A stretch of 64,000 nt of DNA from Phenylobacterium conjunctum (GTDB taxonomy: Bacteria > Pseudomonadota > Alphaproteobacteria > Caulobacterales > Caulobacteraceae). This document shows, piece by piece, positions 9,019 through 17,767 of the stretch (the first letter of the stretch is position 1; every line of letters begins with the position of its first letter). The notes beneath the pieces are model-generated. The model was given only the letters and a program-made list of their open reading frames with translations. It had not been told where the DNA came from and did no database searches. The stretch spans positions 84,122-148,121 of the forward strand of contig NZ_JBHTLQ010000004.1 in NCBI RefSeq assembly GCF_042679085.1. The letters run 5' to 3'. The position numbers and the translations under genes were made by a program.

Positions 9019-9537
9019 CTGTCAAATCCGCGCCTGGGACAGCTCAAGGTTTTGCTCGTCGACGACATCCGCAACTCTCGGGTGTTGTTGATGGAGATCC
9101 TGCGAGCGGTTGGCCTCAATCAGGTGTTCGAGGCCTCTGACGGCGCCGAAGCTCTCCAGTTTCTGCGCGGGCAGATGGTGGACATCGTCATGACCGACCT
9201 GGCCATGTCGCCCCTGGACGGCATCGACTTCGTGCGGCTGCTGCGCAACGCCCCCGACAGTCCCAACCCCATGCTGCCGGTGCTGATGATCACCGGCCAC
9301 CTGACGGTGCGGCGCATCGGCGAGGCGCGCGACGCCGGGGTCAATGAGTTCCTGGCCAAGCCGATCACCGCGCGCGGGGTGCTGGAACGGCTGCAGCTGC
9401 TGATCGACCAGCCGCGCCCGTTCATCCGCACCATGGACTATTTCGGCCCCGACCGCCGCAGGCGTCAGGACCCGAGGTATGTCGGCCCGTGGCGCCGCGC
9501 CACCGACGTGGTCGCCCGCCAGCCGCTCAGCAGCTGA
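9019..9537 (+). CDS. Single-domain response regulator (CheY-like) with basic C-terminal tail
   Basis: This receiver protein has about 172 residues and no DNA-binding domain. The acidic pair is in KVLLVDDIRNSR, the phosphoacceptor Asp near residue 60 in IVMTDLAMSP, the switch Thr in LMITGH and the conserved Lys near 114 in FLAKPIT. An arginine-rich tail (YFGPDRRRRQDPRY) follows, a tail type I associate with alphaproteobacterial receiver proteins. The start is a problem. No ATG, GTG or TTG precedes TTG 9052 back to the stop at 8941, and starting at 9052 would delete most of the first beta strand. CTG at 9019 follows GAGAGAAG at 9007-9014 and would give a complete receiver (MSNPRLGQLKVLLVDD), so I use it. 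The output partner is unknown. Confidence 0.82.
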   Translation: MSNPRLGQLKVLLVDDIRNSRVLLMEILRAVGLNQVFEASDGAEALQFLRGQMVDIVMTDLAMSPLDGIDFVRLLRNAPDSPNPMLPVLMITGHLTVRRIGEARDAGVNEFLAKPITARGVLERLQLLIDQPRPFIRTMDYFGPDRRRRQDPRYVGPWRRATDVVARQPLSS

Positions 9538-9596
9538 AACAGCCACCTTTTGGTGACCATTCAAGGTTAATCAGAGGCTGCCAAAAGGAGCCTCCC

Positions 9597-9818
9597 ATGT
9601 CCGCCCCGCGCAGAATAGCCGCCTTCGCCCTGATCCTGGGCCTGGGCGTGAGCCAGTCCGGCTGCATCGCCCTGGCCGTGGGGACCGTCGCCGGCGCCGC
9701 GATCGGTATCACCGCCAAGGGGGTCGGCATGACCGCCAAGGGGGTCGGCAAGGCCGCCGGCGCGATCCTGCCAGGCGGGGGCCACAAGGACGAGCGCGCC
9801 GACAGCCGCCGCCAATAG
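9597..9818 (+). CDS. Small putative lipoprotein or exported glycine-rich protein
   Basis: This 73-residue protein has a typical export signal (MSAPRRIAAFALILGLGVSQ) followed by S-G-C at about 21-23, a lipobox-like site with an unusual Gln at -3. After the cysteine it contains a glycine/alanine-rich stretch with a direct repeat (ITAKGVG then MTAKGVG) that could sit in or against a membrane, and a hydrophilic tail. A good ribosome site (AAAAGGAG) precedes the ATG at 9597. I do not recognise a family. It is convergent with queE, six bases apart. Confidence 0.7.
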   Translation: MSAPRRIAAFALILGLGVSQSGCIALAVGTVAGAAIGITAKGVGMTAKGVGKAAGAILPGGGHKDERADSRRQ

Positions 9819-9823
9819 GCCCC

Positions 9824-10456
9824 CTACGGAATGCCCAGGTACTTGTGCGTCTGGACGCTGAGCCGCCAGCGCGGATGGACCAGGCAGTAGGCGATTGCGG
9901 CCTGGGTGTTGGCCACCCGGTCCGGGCCGTCCATGGGCTGAAGCAGGAAGCGCTCGAAATCCATCGCCTCGAAGGCGCTGGGATCCACCCCCTTCTGCGG
10001 GAAGACCAGCTTCAGCTCCTGCCCCTTGGTCTGGACCACGGGCGCGGTGCTCTTTGGGCTGACGCAGATCCAGTCGACCCCTTCCGGAGCCGGCAAGGTG
10101 CCGTTGGTCTCCAGGGCGATCGAGAAGCCGCGGGCGTGGAAGGCTGCGATCAGCGGCTCGTCCAGTTGCAGCAGGGGCTCGCCGCCGGTGCAGACCACCA
10201 GGCGCGCCGCATCGCCGCCTTCCCACTTGGCGGCCACGGCGTCCGCCAGGGCCTCAGGCGTCGCGAAACGGCCGCCGCCTGGACCGTCCATGCCCACGAA
10301 GTCGGTGTCGCAGAAGGTGCAGACGGCGGTGGCGCGGTCCTCCTCACGGCCCGACCACAGGTTACAGCCGGCGAAGCGGCAGAACACCGCCGCGCGCCCC
10401 GCCTGCCCGCCCTCGCCCTGCAGGGTGAGGAAGATCTCCTTGACCGCATAGCTCAT
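9824..10456 (-). CDS. queE: 7-carboxy-7-deazaguanine synthase (radical SAM)
   Basis: QueE rearranges 6-carboxy-5,6,7,8-tetrahydropterin to 7-carboxy-7-deazaguanine on the way to preQ0 and queuosine, using S-adenosylmethionine, an iron-sulfur cluster and Mg. The 210-residue protein has the substrate loop TLQGEGGQAGR near residues 11-21. Its cluster-binding cysteines are spaced C31-x14-C46-x2-C49. This is the long-loop variant known in some proteobacterial QueE enzymes, not the usual C-x3-C-x2-C. TGGEPLLQ follows. It starts 10 bases after queC stops, so queC-queE is an operon, with QueE acting before QueC in the pathway. Confidence 0.96.
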   Translation of the reverse strand: MSYAVKEIFLTLQGEGGQAGRAAVFCRFAGCNLWSGREEDRATAVCTFCDTDFVGMDGPGGGRFATPEALADAVAAKWEGGDAARLVVCTGGEPLLQLDEPLIAAFHARGFSIALETNGTLPAPEGVDWICVSPKSTAPVVQTKGQELKLVFPQKGVDPSAFEAMDFERFLLQPMDGPDRVANTQAAIAYCLVHPRWRLSVQTHKYLGIP

Positions 10457-10466
10457 GACGCCGCCC

Positions 10467-11192
10467 TCATGGGATCGCCGTCAGCGGCCGGCCGGCCGCC
10501 ACCCATTCGTCCCAGCCCTTGGCGCGCAGCTCACAGGCCGGACAGGCGCCGCAGCCGTGGCCCCAGGCGTGGCGCGCGCCGCGCTCGCCGCGATAGCAGG
10601 TGTGGCTGTCCTCGAGGATCAGATCCACCAGCGCCGCGCCGCCCAGGGCCTGAGCCAGCCCCCAGGTTTCGGCCTTGGTCAGCCACATCAGCGGGGTTTC
10701 GATGCGAAAATCCTGCGCCATGCCCAGATTGAGGGCGCCTTGCAGGGCGTCCAGACTGTCCCGCCGACAGTCCGGATAGCCGGAGAAATCGGTCTCGCAC
10801 ATGCCCCCGACAAGAATGCCCGCCTGGCGACGGTCCGCCAGGGCGGCGGCGTAGGTCAGGAACACCAGGTTGCGGCCGGGAACAAAGGTGTTGGGCAGGC
10901 CCTTTTCGGTGACCTCAAAGGCCCGGTCCTGCGTCATCGCGGTCTCGCCGATGGCGCCGAACCCGCGCATTTCCAGCATGTGATCCTCGCCCAGACGGGG
11001 CGCCCAGAGCGGGAAGGCGGAGAGAAATCTTTCGCGGATCACCGATCTTTGGGCGAGTTCGACCGCATGTCGCTGGCCGTAGTCGAATCCCACGGTCTCG
11101 ACGCGATCATAGCGGGCGAGCGCCCAGGCGAGGCAGACGGTGGAATCTTGGCCGCCGGAGAACAGCACGAGGGCGCGAGAGGAGCTGGTCAT
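10467..11192 (-). CDS. queC: 7-cyano-7-deazaguanine synthase
   Basis: QueC makes preQ0 from 7-carboxy-7-deazaguanine, ammonia and ATP in the queuosine pathway. The 241-residue protein carries the ATP-pyrophosphatase loop FSGGQDS near residues 11-17, the conserved FDYGQRHAVEL, and C-terminal zinc cysteines (one in SHTCYRGE and three in CGACPAC). I start at the ATG complementary to 11190-11192; an ATG three codons earlier (11201) is also possible, and both have purine-rich upstream sequence. A much longer upstream extension of the frame is not credible, since it enters the receptor promoter region. Queuosine modifies the wobble base of tRNAs for Tyr, His, Asn and Asp. Confidence 0.96.
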   Translation of the reverse strand: MTSSSRALVLFSGGQDSTVCLAWALARYDRVETVGFDYGQRHAVELAQRSVIRERFLSAFPLWAPRLGEDHMLEMRGFGAIGETAMTQDRAFEVTEKGLPNTFVPGRNLVFLTYAAALADRRQAGILVGGMCETDFSGYPDCRRDSLDALQGALNLGMAQDFRIETPLMWLTKAETWGLAQALGGAALVDLILEDSHTCYRGERGARHAWGHGCGACPACELRAKGWDEWVAAGRPLTAIP

Positions 11193-11592
11193 GGCCCTCA
11201 TATGCCGCCTGCCGAGGCGATCGGAAACCCCAGCGAGGGGCGCCGTAACGGCGCCCGCCCATACCCTCGCCAAGAATCGGACCAGGCCGGCGATCCGGGT
11301 GCGCACGCCTGAGGCGCGCCGGCATGGTGAAGGTTCGCGCAGGCCGGGAAAATCGGAGTCGGTTGCCCCTGCGGCGCCTCGGCAAAGCCTTGGCAATAAA
11401 GCCACAGCGCGATCAAGCATTTCATATTATCGGCGATCACTTAACGCTGTCCCGTTGACAGAACACCGGTCGCAGCAGGAGCCTCAGAGTCTGCTGGGGC
11501 ATACGCCGCTGACCCCGGCCTTTCACCTGCGCGGCGGATGTTGGCGGACCGGACCGGCCTATAGAGTCCGGCCGCCATGGGAGGAAACACGT
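11193..11592. other. Divergent intergenic region queC / receptor 1
   Basis: About 400 bases lie between the start of queC and the start of the first TonB-dependent receptor. I see no credible gene in them; open frames here are out-of-frame extensions of the neighbours. The left part should carry the queC-queE promoter and the right part the receptor promoter. A motif shared with the other two receptor genes lies at 11435-11460. The last 12 bases contain GGGAGGAAAC, the receptor's ribosome-binding site. Confidence 0.6.
11435..11460 (+). promoter_or_regulatory. Shared motif upstream of TonB receptor 1
   Basis: The segment reads GATCACTTAACG, eight further bases, then TTGACA. The same two blocks (GATmACTTAnCG and TTGAC) appear upstream of the next two receptor genes, with a 22-base instead of a 20-base start-to-start distance. 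It lies about 130 bases before the receptor start. It could be a promoter with a TTGAC -35 element or an operator; the sequence alone does not decide. Confidence 0.4.
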
Positions 11593-14451
11593 ATGCAAAG
11601 AACTCTGCACTTGCGGAGCCTATTGGCCGTGGGCGCTTCAGCGGCCGCGCTCGCCGCCATGGCCCAACCGGCCTTCGCCCAGACTGCGGGCGCCACCGTC
11701 ATCGAAGAACTGGTCGTCACCGCGCAGAAGAAGGAAGAGTCGATCCAGGACGTGCCGATCGCGGTTTCCGCGTTCAGCCAGGACACGCTCCAGAAGCAAA
11801 AGATCGACGGCGGCCCGAACCTGGTTCTGGCCATTCCGAACGTCAACTTCTCCAAGGGCAACTTCACCGGCTACAACTTCCAGATCCGGGGCGTCGGCTC
11901 CAAGCTGGTGGCCGGTTCGGGCGACGCCGGCACCGGCATCCACCTGAACAACGCCCCGCTGACCGCCAACAACCTGTTCGAGACCGAGTTCTACGACGTC
12001 GAGCGCGTCGAAGTTCTGCGCGGTCCGCAGGGCACCCTGTACGGCCGCAACGCCACCGGCGGCGTGGTCAACCTGATCACCAACAAGCCGGTCGACCACT
12101 TCGAAGCCAACGCCCGCATCCAGCTGGGCAACTTCGGCGAACAAAAGCTGCGCGGCATGGTCAACCTGCCGATCGGCGACATGCTGGCCGTCCGCGTCGC
12201 GGGCGCCACCCTGAAGCGCGACGGCTACGGCAAGAACATCGTCACCGGCAACGACGCTGACGACCGCGACCTGTACGGCCTGCGCGCCACCGTCGCCTTC
12301 ACCCCGTCGGACGACTTCAAGGCCACCTTGATGTACGACCGGTTCCACGAAGACGACAGCCGTTCGCGGATCGGCAAGCAGTACTGCACCAAGGACAATG
12401 GCCCGGCCACTGTCGGCGGCGTCGGTTACTCCACCGCGGCGGGCGGCCTGGTCGGCCAGATCCAACGCGGCCTGTTCAGCCAAGGCTGCCAAGCCACCTC
12501 GCTCTATTCGTCGGGCGTGCTGGGCACCGTGAACTCTCAAGCCACCCTCGGCGGCCTGTTCGGCGCGCTGGGCGGCTTCCAGACCGGCGACGCCTACGCC
12601 GGCAAGACCCAGACCCCGGACGTGCGCGACATCGAGTCGACCTTCGACCCGATCTACAAGGCCTCGACCGACATCTGGGAACTGAACCTGGACTGGAATG
12701 TCACCGACGCTCTGAAGCTGACGTCGCTGACCGGCTATTCCAAGAACATGATCTACACCCGGCAGGACTATAACCGGTACACCCCGACGACGAACTTCAA
12801 CACGTCGCCGAACCCGGTGAACGCCCTGGCGGCCCTGGGCCCGGCCTATGCCGGCATCTACGCCACCCTGTTCCCGGGCGGCGTGGTCAGCGACCCGCAG
12901 AACGGCAAGTTCAACCGCTTCACCACCTCGGACATCTCGGCCGGGAAGTCGAAGCAGTGGAGCCAGGAACTGCGTCTGCAGTCGGCCTTCGACGGTCCCT
13001 TGAACTTCAACGTCGGCGCCATCTACGTCGACTTCAAGGCCGATGACGGCGACTACTACGTCATGTTCAACACCGGCACCGCCTGGTACCAGGTGAACAA
13101 CCTGCTGGGCACCGGCAACGCCAACTGCACCACCGGCGCCGGCTGCGTCGCGGTCGATCCCGGCAAGGATCCGAACCGCTCGGGCCGCAACTACTATGAC
13201 AGCTACGCGCCCTACCACCTGAAGTCGAAGGCTCTCTTCGGCGAGGTGTACTGGCAGATGACGGACACCTTCAAGTGGACCCTCGGCCTGCGCTACACCG
13301 ACGACGACAAGCGGATCGAGACCCACCCGGTCGCCCTGGGCGTCGCCCTGAAGGCCGGTGAGACCGCTGGTCCGCTGCCGGCCGTCAACCAGCACGTCCA
13401 GTTCAAGGAAACCACGGGCCGCTTCGGCTTCGACTGGAAGCCGGAACTGGGCTTCACCGACAGCACCCTGGTCTATGGCTTCTTCTCGCGCGGCTATAAG
13501 GCCGGTGGCGTCAACAGCCCCTGCACCAACACCGGCGGCGTGATCTGCGGCCCGCCGACCTTCGAGCCGGAATTCGTGAACTCCGTCGAATTCGGCATGA
13601 AGAACGCGCTGCTCGACGGCTCGCTGATCCTGAACGGCTCGATCTTCCACTACGACTACAAGGGCTATCAGGTCTCGAAGATCATCAACCGCGCTTCGAC
13701 CAACGAAAACATCGACGCCAAGATCAAGGGTGTCGAACTGGAATCGATCTGGTCGCCGGTGCGTCCGCTGCGCTTCAACGCCAGCCTCGGCTGGCTGGAC
13801 ACCGAGATCGCCAACGGCACGTCCATCGACACCTTCAACCGGACCGGCGGCGACCCGCTGCTGACCGTGGTGAAGTCGTCGGCGGCCTCCAACTGCGTCG
13901 TCCGTACGGCTGACGCGGCCACGGCCCTGGCCATCTCCAACAGCCTGGGCAACCCGTTCGCCCTGCTGGGCGTCTGCACCCCGGCCTCCACGGCGGGCGC
14001 GGGCACCAAGCTGTCGGCCAACTCCAACGCCGTCGCCATCGGCACCAACGCCTTCGGCGGCCTGGTCTCGGACGGCGTGGCCACCAACCTGAAGGGTAAG
14101 GAGCTGCCGAACGCGCCGCACTGGACCTTCTCGTTCGGCGCCCAGTACACCTTCGACTTCGGCAACGGCTGGGATGCGGTCCTGCGCGGCGACTACTACC
14201 GCCAGACCAAGACCTTCTCCCGGATCTACAACTCGATGCCGGATCAGATCGACGAGTGGCAGAACGTCAACCTGACCCTGACCGTGTCCAACCAGGACAA
14301 GGGCTGGACCCTGGAAGGCTTCGTCAAGAACGCCACCGACGAAGAAGCGATCACCGACACCTACCTGACGGACGACTCTTCGGGTCTGTTCCGCAACGCC
14401 TTCTTCACCGAGCCGCGCACCTACGGCGTGGCCGTGACCAAGCGTTGGTAA
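11593..14451 (+). CDS. TonB-dependent outer-membrane receptor 1
   Basis: This 952-residue ligand-gated outer-membrane transporter is energised by TonB-ExbBD. It begins with a signal peptide ending AFAQ near residue 30, then the TonB box VIEELVVTAQ near 36-45. The plug domain follows (IAVSAFSQDTLQKQKIDGG; VEVLRGPQGTLYGRNATGG near 137-155). A 22-strand-type barrel ends in the aromatic terminus VAVTKRW. The start ATG follows GGGAGGAAACACGT; a longer frame from 11140 has no ribosome site and no signal peptide. The substrate is unknown: there is no neighbouring sugar, siderophore or cobalamin gene. The second receptor is a close paralogue with plug DNA almost identical over more than 250 bases. 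It is probably monocistronic, with its own upstream motif and terminator. Confidence 0.95.
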   Translation: MQRTLHLRSLLAVGASAAALAAMAQPAFAQTAGATVIEELVVTAQKKEESIQDVPIAVSAFSQDTLQKQKIDGGPNLVLAIPNVNFSKGNFTGYNFQIRGVGSKLVAGSGDAGTGIHLNNAPLTANNLFETEFYDVERVEVLRGPQGTLYGRNATGGVVNLITNKPVDHFEANARIQLGNFGEQKLRGMVNLPIGDMLAVRVAGATLKRDGYGKNIVTGNDADDRDLYGLRATVAFTPSDDFKATLMYDRFHEDDSRSRIGKQYCTKDNGPATVGGVGYSTAAGGLVGQIQRGLFSQGCQATSLYSSGVLGTVNSQATLGGLFGALGGFQTGDAYAGKTQTPDVRDIESTFDPIYKASTDIWELNLDWNVTDALKLTSLTGYSKNMIYTRQDYNRYTPTTNFNTSPNPVNALAALGPAYAGIYATLFPGGVVSDPQNGKFNRFTTSDISAGKSKQWSQELRLQSAFDGPLNFNVGAIYVDFKADDGDYYVMFNTGTAWYQVNNLLGTGNANCTTGAGCVAVDPGKDPNRSGRNYYDSYAPYHLKSKALFGEVYWQMTDTFKWTLGLRYTDDDKRIETHPVALGVALKAGETAGPLPAVNQHVQFKETTGRFGFDWKPELGFTDSTLVYGFFSRGYKAGGVNSPCTNTGGVICGPPTFEPEFVNSVEFGMKNALLDGSLILNGSIFHYDYKGYQVSKIINRASTNENIDAKIKGVELESIWSPVRPLRFNASLGWLDTEIANGTSIDTFNRTGGDPLLTVVKSSAASNCVVRTADAATALAISNSLGNPFALLGVCTPASTAGAGTKLSANSNAVAIGTNAFGGLVSDGVATNLKGKELPNAPHWTFSFGAQYTFDFGNGWDAVLRGDYYRQTKTFSRIYNSMPDQIDEWQNVNLTLTVSNQDKGWTLEGFVKNATDEEAITDTYLTDDSSGLFRNAFFTEPRTYGVAVTKRW

Positions 14452-14484
14452 GCACCTTAGGCTGATCCTCGGATCAGTCCGGAA

Positions 14485-14515
14485 GGGGCGGCGGAGACAT
14501 CCGCCGCCCCTTTTT
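14485..14515 (+). terminator. Rho-independent terminator of receptor 1
   Basis: A perfect 10-base-pair stem (GGGGCGGCGG with CCGCCGCCCC) encloses the loop AGACAT and is followed by five T residues. It lies 33 bases after the receptor stop codon. Nearly the same hairpin follows receptors 2 and 3. Confidence 0.92.
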
Positions 14516-14589
14516 CGTGCCCGCGATTCCGCCGCCGAAGGGGCTTTCCCCTGCCCTTACGGGAGGTTCGGCCCACCATCCCAGATGCG

Positions 14590-14701
14590 TCAAAAAACGC
14601 CGGTCGTTTTTGTGCAGCCTGTTTGAAAGCGCGCCATTTCAGCCACAACCGGACCGTTGCGTGAGTAATTCAGGATAACTTATCGCCGGTCACAATTGAC
14701 G
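14590..14701 (+). promoter_or_regulatory. Conserved upstream block of receptor 2
   Basis: This block aligns over about 110 bases with the block before receptor 3. Shared elements are a GTTTTTGTGCAGCC-like stretch, ATTTCAGCMACA, and GATAACTTATCG (14674-14685), followed 10 bases later by TTGACG at 14696-14701. It ends about 120 bases before the start codon. Conservation outside coding DNA suggests a shared promoter or operator; duplication together with the gene is the alternative explanation. Confidence 0.45.
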
Positions 14702-14821
14702 CCGGCGTCAGCGAACGGGAGTTTTCGGCCGTCCGGTCGCCTCCCCGCGCCCGGGCTCACCGCAAGATAACAATTCCGGCGTCCAGGGGTGGCCAACACC
14801 CGAACGCTTTTGGGAGGATTC

Positions 14822-17626
14822 ATGATGCACACCCACAGCCTGCGGCTGCGCTCCGCGCTCGCCGTCGGGGTTTCGGCTCTCGCCCTGTCTGCCCTGTCCG
14901 CGCCGGCGTTCGCGCAGGACAACACCACTGTCATCGAAGAACTGGTCGTGACCGCGCAGAAGAAGGAAGAGTCGATCCAGGACGTGCCGATCGCGGTCTC
15001 CGCGTTCAGCCAGGACAGCCTTCAGAAGCAGAAGATCGACGGCGGCCCGAACCTGGTTCTGGCCATCCCGAACGTCAACTTCTCCAAGGGCAACTTCACC
15101 GGCTACAACTTCCAGATCCGGGGCGTCGGCTCCAAGCTGGTGGCCGGTTCGGGCGACGCCGGCACCGGCATCCACCTGAACAACGCCCCGCTGACCGCCA
15201 ACAACCTGTTCGAGACCGAGTTCTACGACGTCGAGCGCGTCGAAGTTCTGCGTGGTCCGCAGGGCACCCTGTACGGCCGCAACGCCACCGGCGGCGTGGT
15301 CAACCTGATCACCAACAAGCCCGTCGACCGCTTTGAGGCCAACGCCCGGGTCGAGCTCGGCAACTATGGCGGCCAGAAGTTCCGCGGCATGATCAACGTC
15401 CCGGTCGGCGATATGCTGGCGGTGCGCGTGGCCGGTTCGGCCCTGAAGCGTGACGGCTACGGCAAGAACATCGTCACCGGCAACGACGTCGACGACCGCG
15501 ACCTGTACGGCGTCCGCGCCACGGTCGCCTTCACGCCGAACGACGACTTCAAGGCCACCTTGATGTACGACCGCTTCCACGAGGACGACCATCGTTCGCG
15601 GATCGGCAAGCAGTACTGCACCAAGGACACCGGCCCGGCCAATGTCGCCGGCGTCAACTACTCCACCGCCTTCGGCGGCCTGATCGGCCAGGTCCAGCGC
15701 GGCCTGTTCAGCGTCGGCTGTCAGGAAACCTCGCTGTACTCGGCCGGCGTGCTGGGCACCGTGAACTCGCAAGGCACCCTGGGCGGCCTGTTCGGCGCCC
15801 TGACCGGCCTGCAGACCGGCGACGCCTATGCCGGCAAGATGCAGACTCCGGACGTGCGGGACATGGAGTCGACCTTCGACCCCATCTACCAAGCCTCGAC
15901 CGACATCTGGGAACTGAACCTGGACTGGAACGTCACCGACAGCCTGAAGCTGACCTCGCTGACCTCCTATTCCAAGAACGACCTGTTCACCCGGCAGGAC
16001 TACAACCGCTACACCCCGACCGCCGGGTTCAACACCACGCCGAACCCGGTCAACGCCTTCGGCGCCGCCCTGGCCGCGGCTGGCCTGAACTACAACACCC
16101 TGTACGGCGCGCTCTTCCCCGGCGGCGTGGTCAGCGATGGCCAGAACGGGAAGCAAAACCGCTTCACCACCTCGGACATCTCGTCCAGCAAGTCGAAGCA
16201 GTGGACCCAGGAACTGCGTCTGCAGTCCTCGTTCGACGGCCCGATCAACTTCAACGTCGGCGCCATCTACGTCGACTTCAAGGCTGACGACGGCGACTAC
16301 TACGTGATGTTCAACACGGGCACCGCCTACTATCAGGTCAACAACCTGCTGGGCGTCGGCAACCCGAACTGCACCAGCGGCGCGGGCTGCGTGCCGGTCG
16401 ACCAGGGCGCGACCCCGAACCGTTCGGGCCGCAACTACTATGACAGCTACGCGCCCTACCACCTGAAGTCGAAGGCTCTCTTCGGCGAGGTCTATTATCA
16501 GATGACCGACACCTTCAAGTGGACGCTCGGCCTGCGCTACACCGACGACGACAAGAAGGTTGAGACCCACCCGGTCGCGCTGGGCGTCGCCCTGAAGGCC
16601 GGTGAGGCCGCTGGTCCGCTGCCGGTCGTCAACCAAGGCGTCCAGTTCAAGGAAACCACTGGCCGCTTCGGCTTCGACTGGAAGCCGGAACTGTCGTTCA
16701 CCGACGACACCCTGGTCTATGGCTTCTACTCGCGCGGCTATAAGGCCGGCGGCGTGAACCCGCCCTGCACCAACGGCGGCGGCGTGGTCTGTGGCCCGGC
16801 CACCTTCGAGCCGGAATTCGTGAACTCGATCGAATTCGGCATGAAGAACACCCTGCTGGACGGCTCGCTCGTCCTCAACGGGTCGATCTTCCACTATGAC
16901 TACAAGGGCTATCAGGTCTCGAAGATCGTCAATCGCGCTTCGACCAACGAGAACATCGACGCCAAGATCAAGGGTGTTGAACTGGAATCGATCTGGTCGC
17001 CGATCCGTCCGCTGCGGTTCAACGCCGCCATCGGCTGGCTCGACACCGAGATCGCCAATGGCTCGTCGATCGACACCTTCAACCGCACCCAGGGTGATCC
17101 CAACCTGATCGTGGTGAAGTCCTCGGCCGCCTCCAACTGCGTGGTCTCCAAGGCCACCGCGGCCACGGCGCTGACGATCTCCAACGCCACGAACAACCCC
17201 TTCGCCCTGCTGGGCCTTTGCTCGGGCGCCTTCGGCGCCGCCAGCGACGGCGTGGCGGTCAATCTGAAGGGCAAGGAACTGCCGAACGCCCCGCACTGGA
17301 CGACCTCTTTCGGCGCCCAGTACACCTTCGACTTCGGCAACGGCTGGGATGCGGTTCTGCGCGGCGACTACTACCGCCAGAGCAAGACCTTCTCCCGGAT
17401 CTACAACTCCAACGCCGACCGCATCGACGGCTGGCAGAACGTCAACCTGACGCTCACCGTGGCCAACCAGGACAAGGGCTGGATCCTCGAAGGCTTCGTC
17501 AAGAACGCCACCGACGAGGAAGCGATCACCGACACCTACCTGACCGACGACTCCTCGGGTCTGTATCGGAACGCCTTCTTCAGCGAGCCGCGCACCTACG
17601 GCATGGCCGTGACCAAGCGCTGGTAA
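14822..17626 (+). CDS. TonB-dependent outer-membrane receptor 2 (paralogue of receptor 1)
   Basis: This 934-residue receptor is built like its neighbour. It has a signal peptide ending AFAQ near residue 32, the TonB box VIEELVVTAQ near 37-46, a plug with VLRGPQGTLYGRNATGG, and a barrel ending AVTKRW. It matches receptor 1 along its whole length, with insertions and deletions mainly in surface loops (for example a shorter region near residue 800 before SDGVAVNLKGKELPNAPHW). That pattern suggests divergence of the ligand-facing loops. I start at the ATG at 14822, preceded by TTTTGGGAGGATTC; the ATG at 14825 is equivalent. A GTG at 14789 would put residues before the signal peptide and is rejected. 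The transported ligand cannot be told from sequence. Confidence 0.95.
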   Translation: MMHTHSLRLRSALAVGVSALALSALSAPAFAQDNTTVIEELVVTAQKKEESIQDVPIAVSAFSQDSLQKQKIDGGPNLVLAIPNVNFSKGNFTGYNFQIRGVGSKLVAGSGDAGTGIHLNNAPLTANNLFETEFYDVERVEVLRGPQGTLYGRNATGGVVNLITNKPVDRFEANARVELGNYGGQKFRGMINVPVGDMLAVRVAGSALKRDGYGKNIVTGNDVDDRDLYGVRATVAFTPNDDFKATLMYDRFHEDDHRSRIGKQYCTKDTGPANVAGVNYSTAFGGLIGQVQRGLFSVGCQETSLYSAGVLGTVNSQGTLGGLFGALTGLQTGDAYAGKMQTPDVRDMESTFDPIYQASTDIWELNLDWNVTDSLKLTSLTSYSKNDLFTRQDYNRYTPTAGFNTTPNPVNAFGAALAAAGLNYNTLYGALFPGGVVSDGQNGKQNRFTTSDISSSKSKQWTQELRLQSSFDGPINFNVGAIYVDFKADDGDYYVMFNTGTAYYQVNNLLGVGNPNCTSGAGCVPVDQGATPNRSGRNYYDSYAPYHLKSKALFGEVYYQMTDTFKWTLGLRYTDDDKKVETHPVALGVALKAGEAAGPLPVVNQGVQFKETTGRFGFDWKPELSFTDDTLVYGFYSRGYKAGGVNPPCTNGGGVVCGPATFEPEFVNSIEFGMKNTLLDGSLVLNGSIFHYDYKGYQVSKIVNRASTNENIDAKIKGVELESIWSPIRPLRFNAAIGWLDTEIANGSSIDTFNRTQGDPNLIVVKSSAASNCVVSKATAATALTISNATNNPFALLGLCSGAFGAASDGVAVNLKGKELPNAPHWTTSFGAQYTFDFGNGWDAVLRGDYYRQSKTFSRIYNSNADRIDGWQNVNLTLTVANQDKGWILEGFVKNATDEEAITDTYLTDDSSGLYRNAFFSEPRTYGMAVTKRW

Positions 17627-17652
17627 GCGTCAAATCTGATCTTCGGATCAGG

Positions 17653-17683
17653 AAGGGCGGCGGAGCAATCCGCCGCCCTTTTT
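17653..17683 (+). terminator. Rho-independent terminator of receptor 2
   Basis: An 11-base-pair stem (AAGGGCGGCGG with CCGCCGCCCTT) encloses AGCAAT and runs into further T residues, 26 bases after the stop codon. It has the same stem core as the terminators of receptors 1 and 3. Confidence 0.92.
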
Positions 17684-17767
17684 CTATGTGCACACCTTGG
17701 GTTTCGAAATTCCGGTGTGCAGCGCCAGGCGCGAGCCCAAGCTTCACCTTTGATTTACAAACGCGCC

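Larger units (their letters stand above)
14452..14821 (+). other. Intergenic region between receptors 1 and 2
   Basis: This gap of 370 bases holds a strong intrinsic terminator at 14485-14515, then from about 14590 a block that aligns with the region before receptor 3. The ribosome site GGGAGGATTC lies directly before the start of receptor 2. No gene is seen in it. Confidence 0.7.

Noticed and set aside
11461..11592. preQ1 riboswitch upstream of the receptor or queC
   Set aside because: I looked for a preQ1-type pseudoknot near queC and found no convincing stem-loop with the A-rich tail.
11638..14121. 827-residue antisense open frame opposite receptor 1 (similar ones opposite receptors 2 and 3)
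   Set aside because: GC-rich codon bias makes long stop-free antisense frames. The translation is low-complexity and matches no fold, while the plus-strand reading is an unmistakable TonB receptor.
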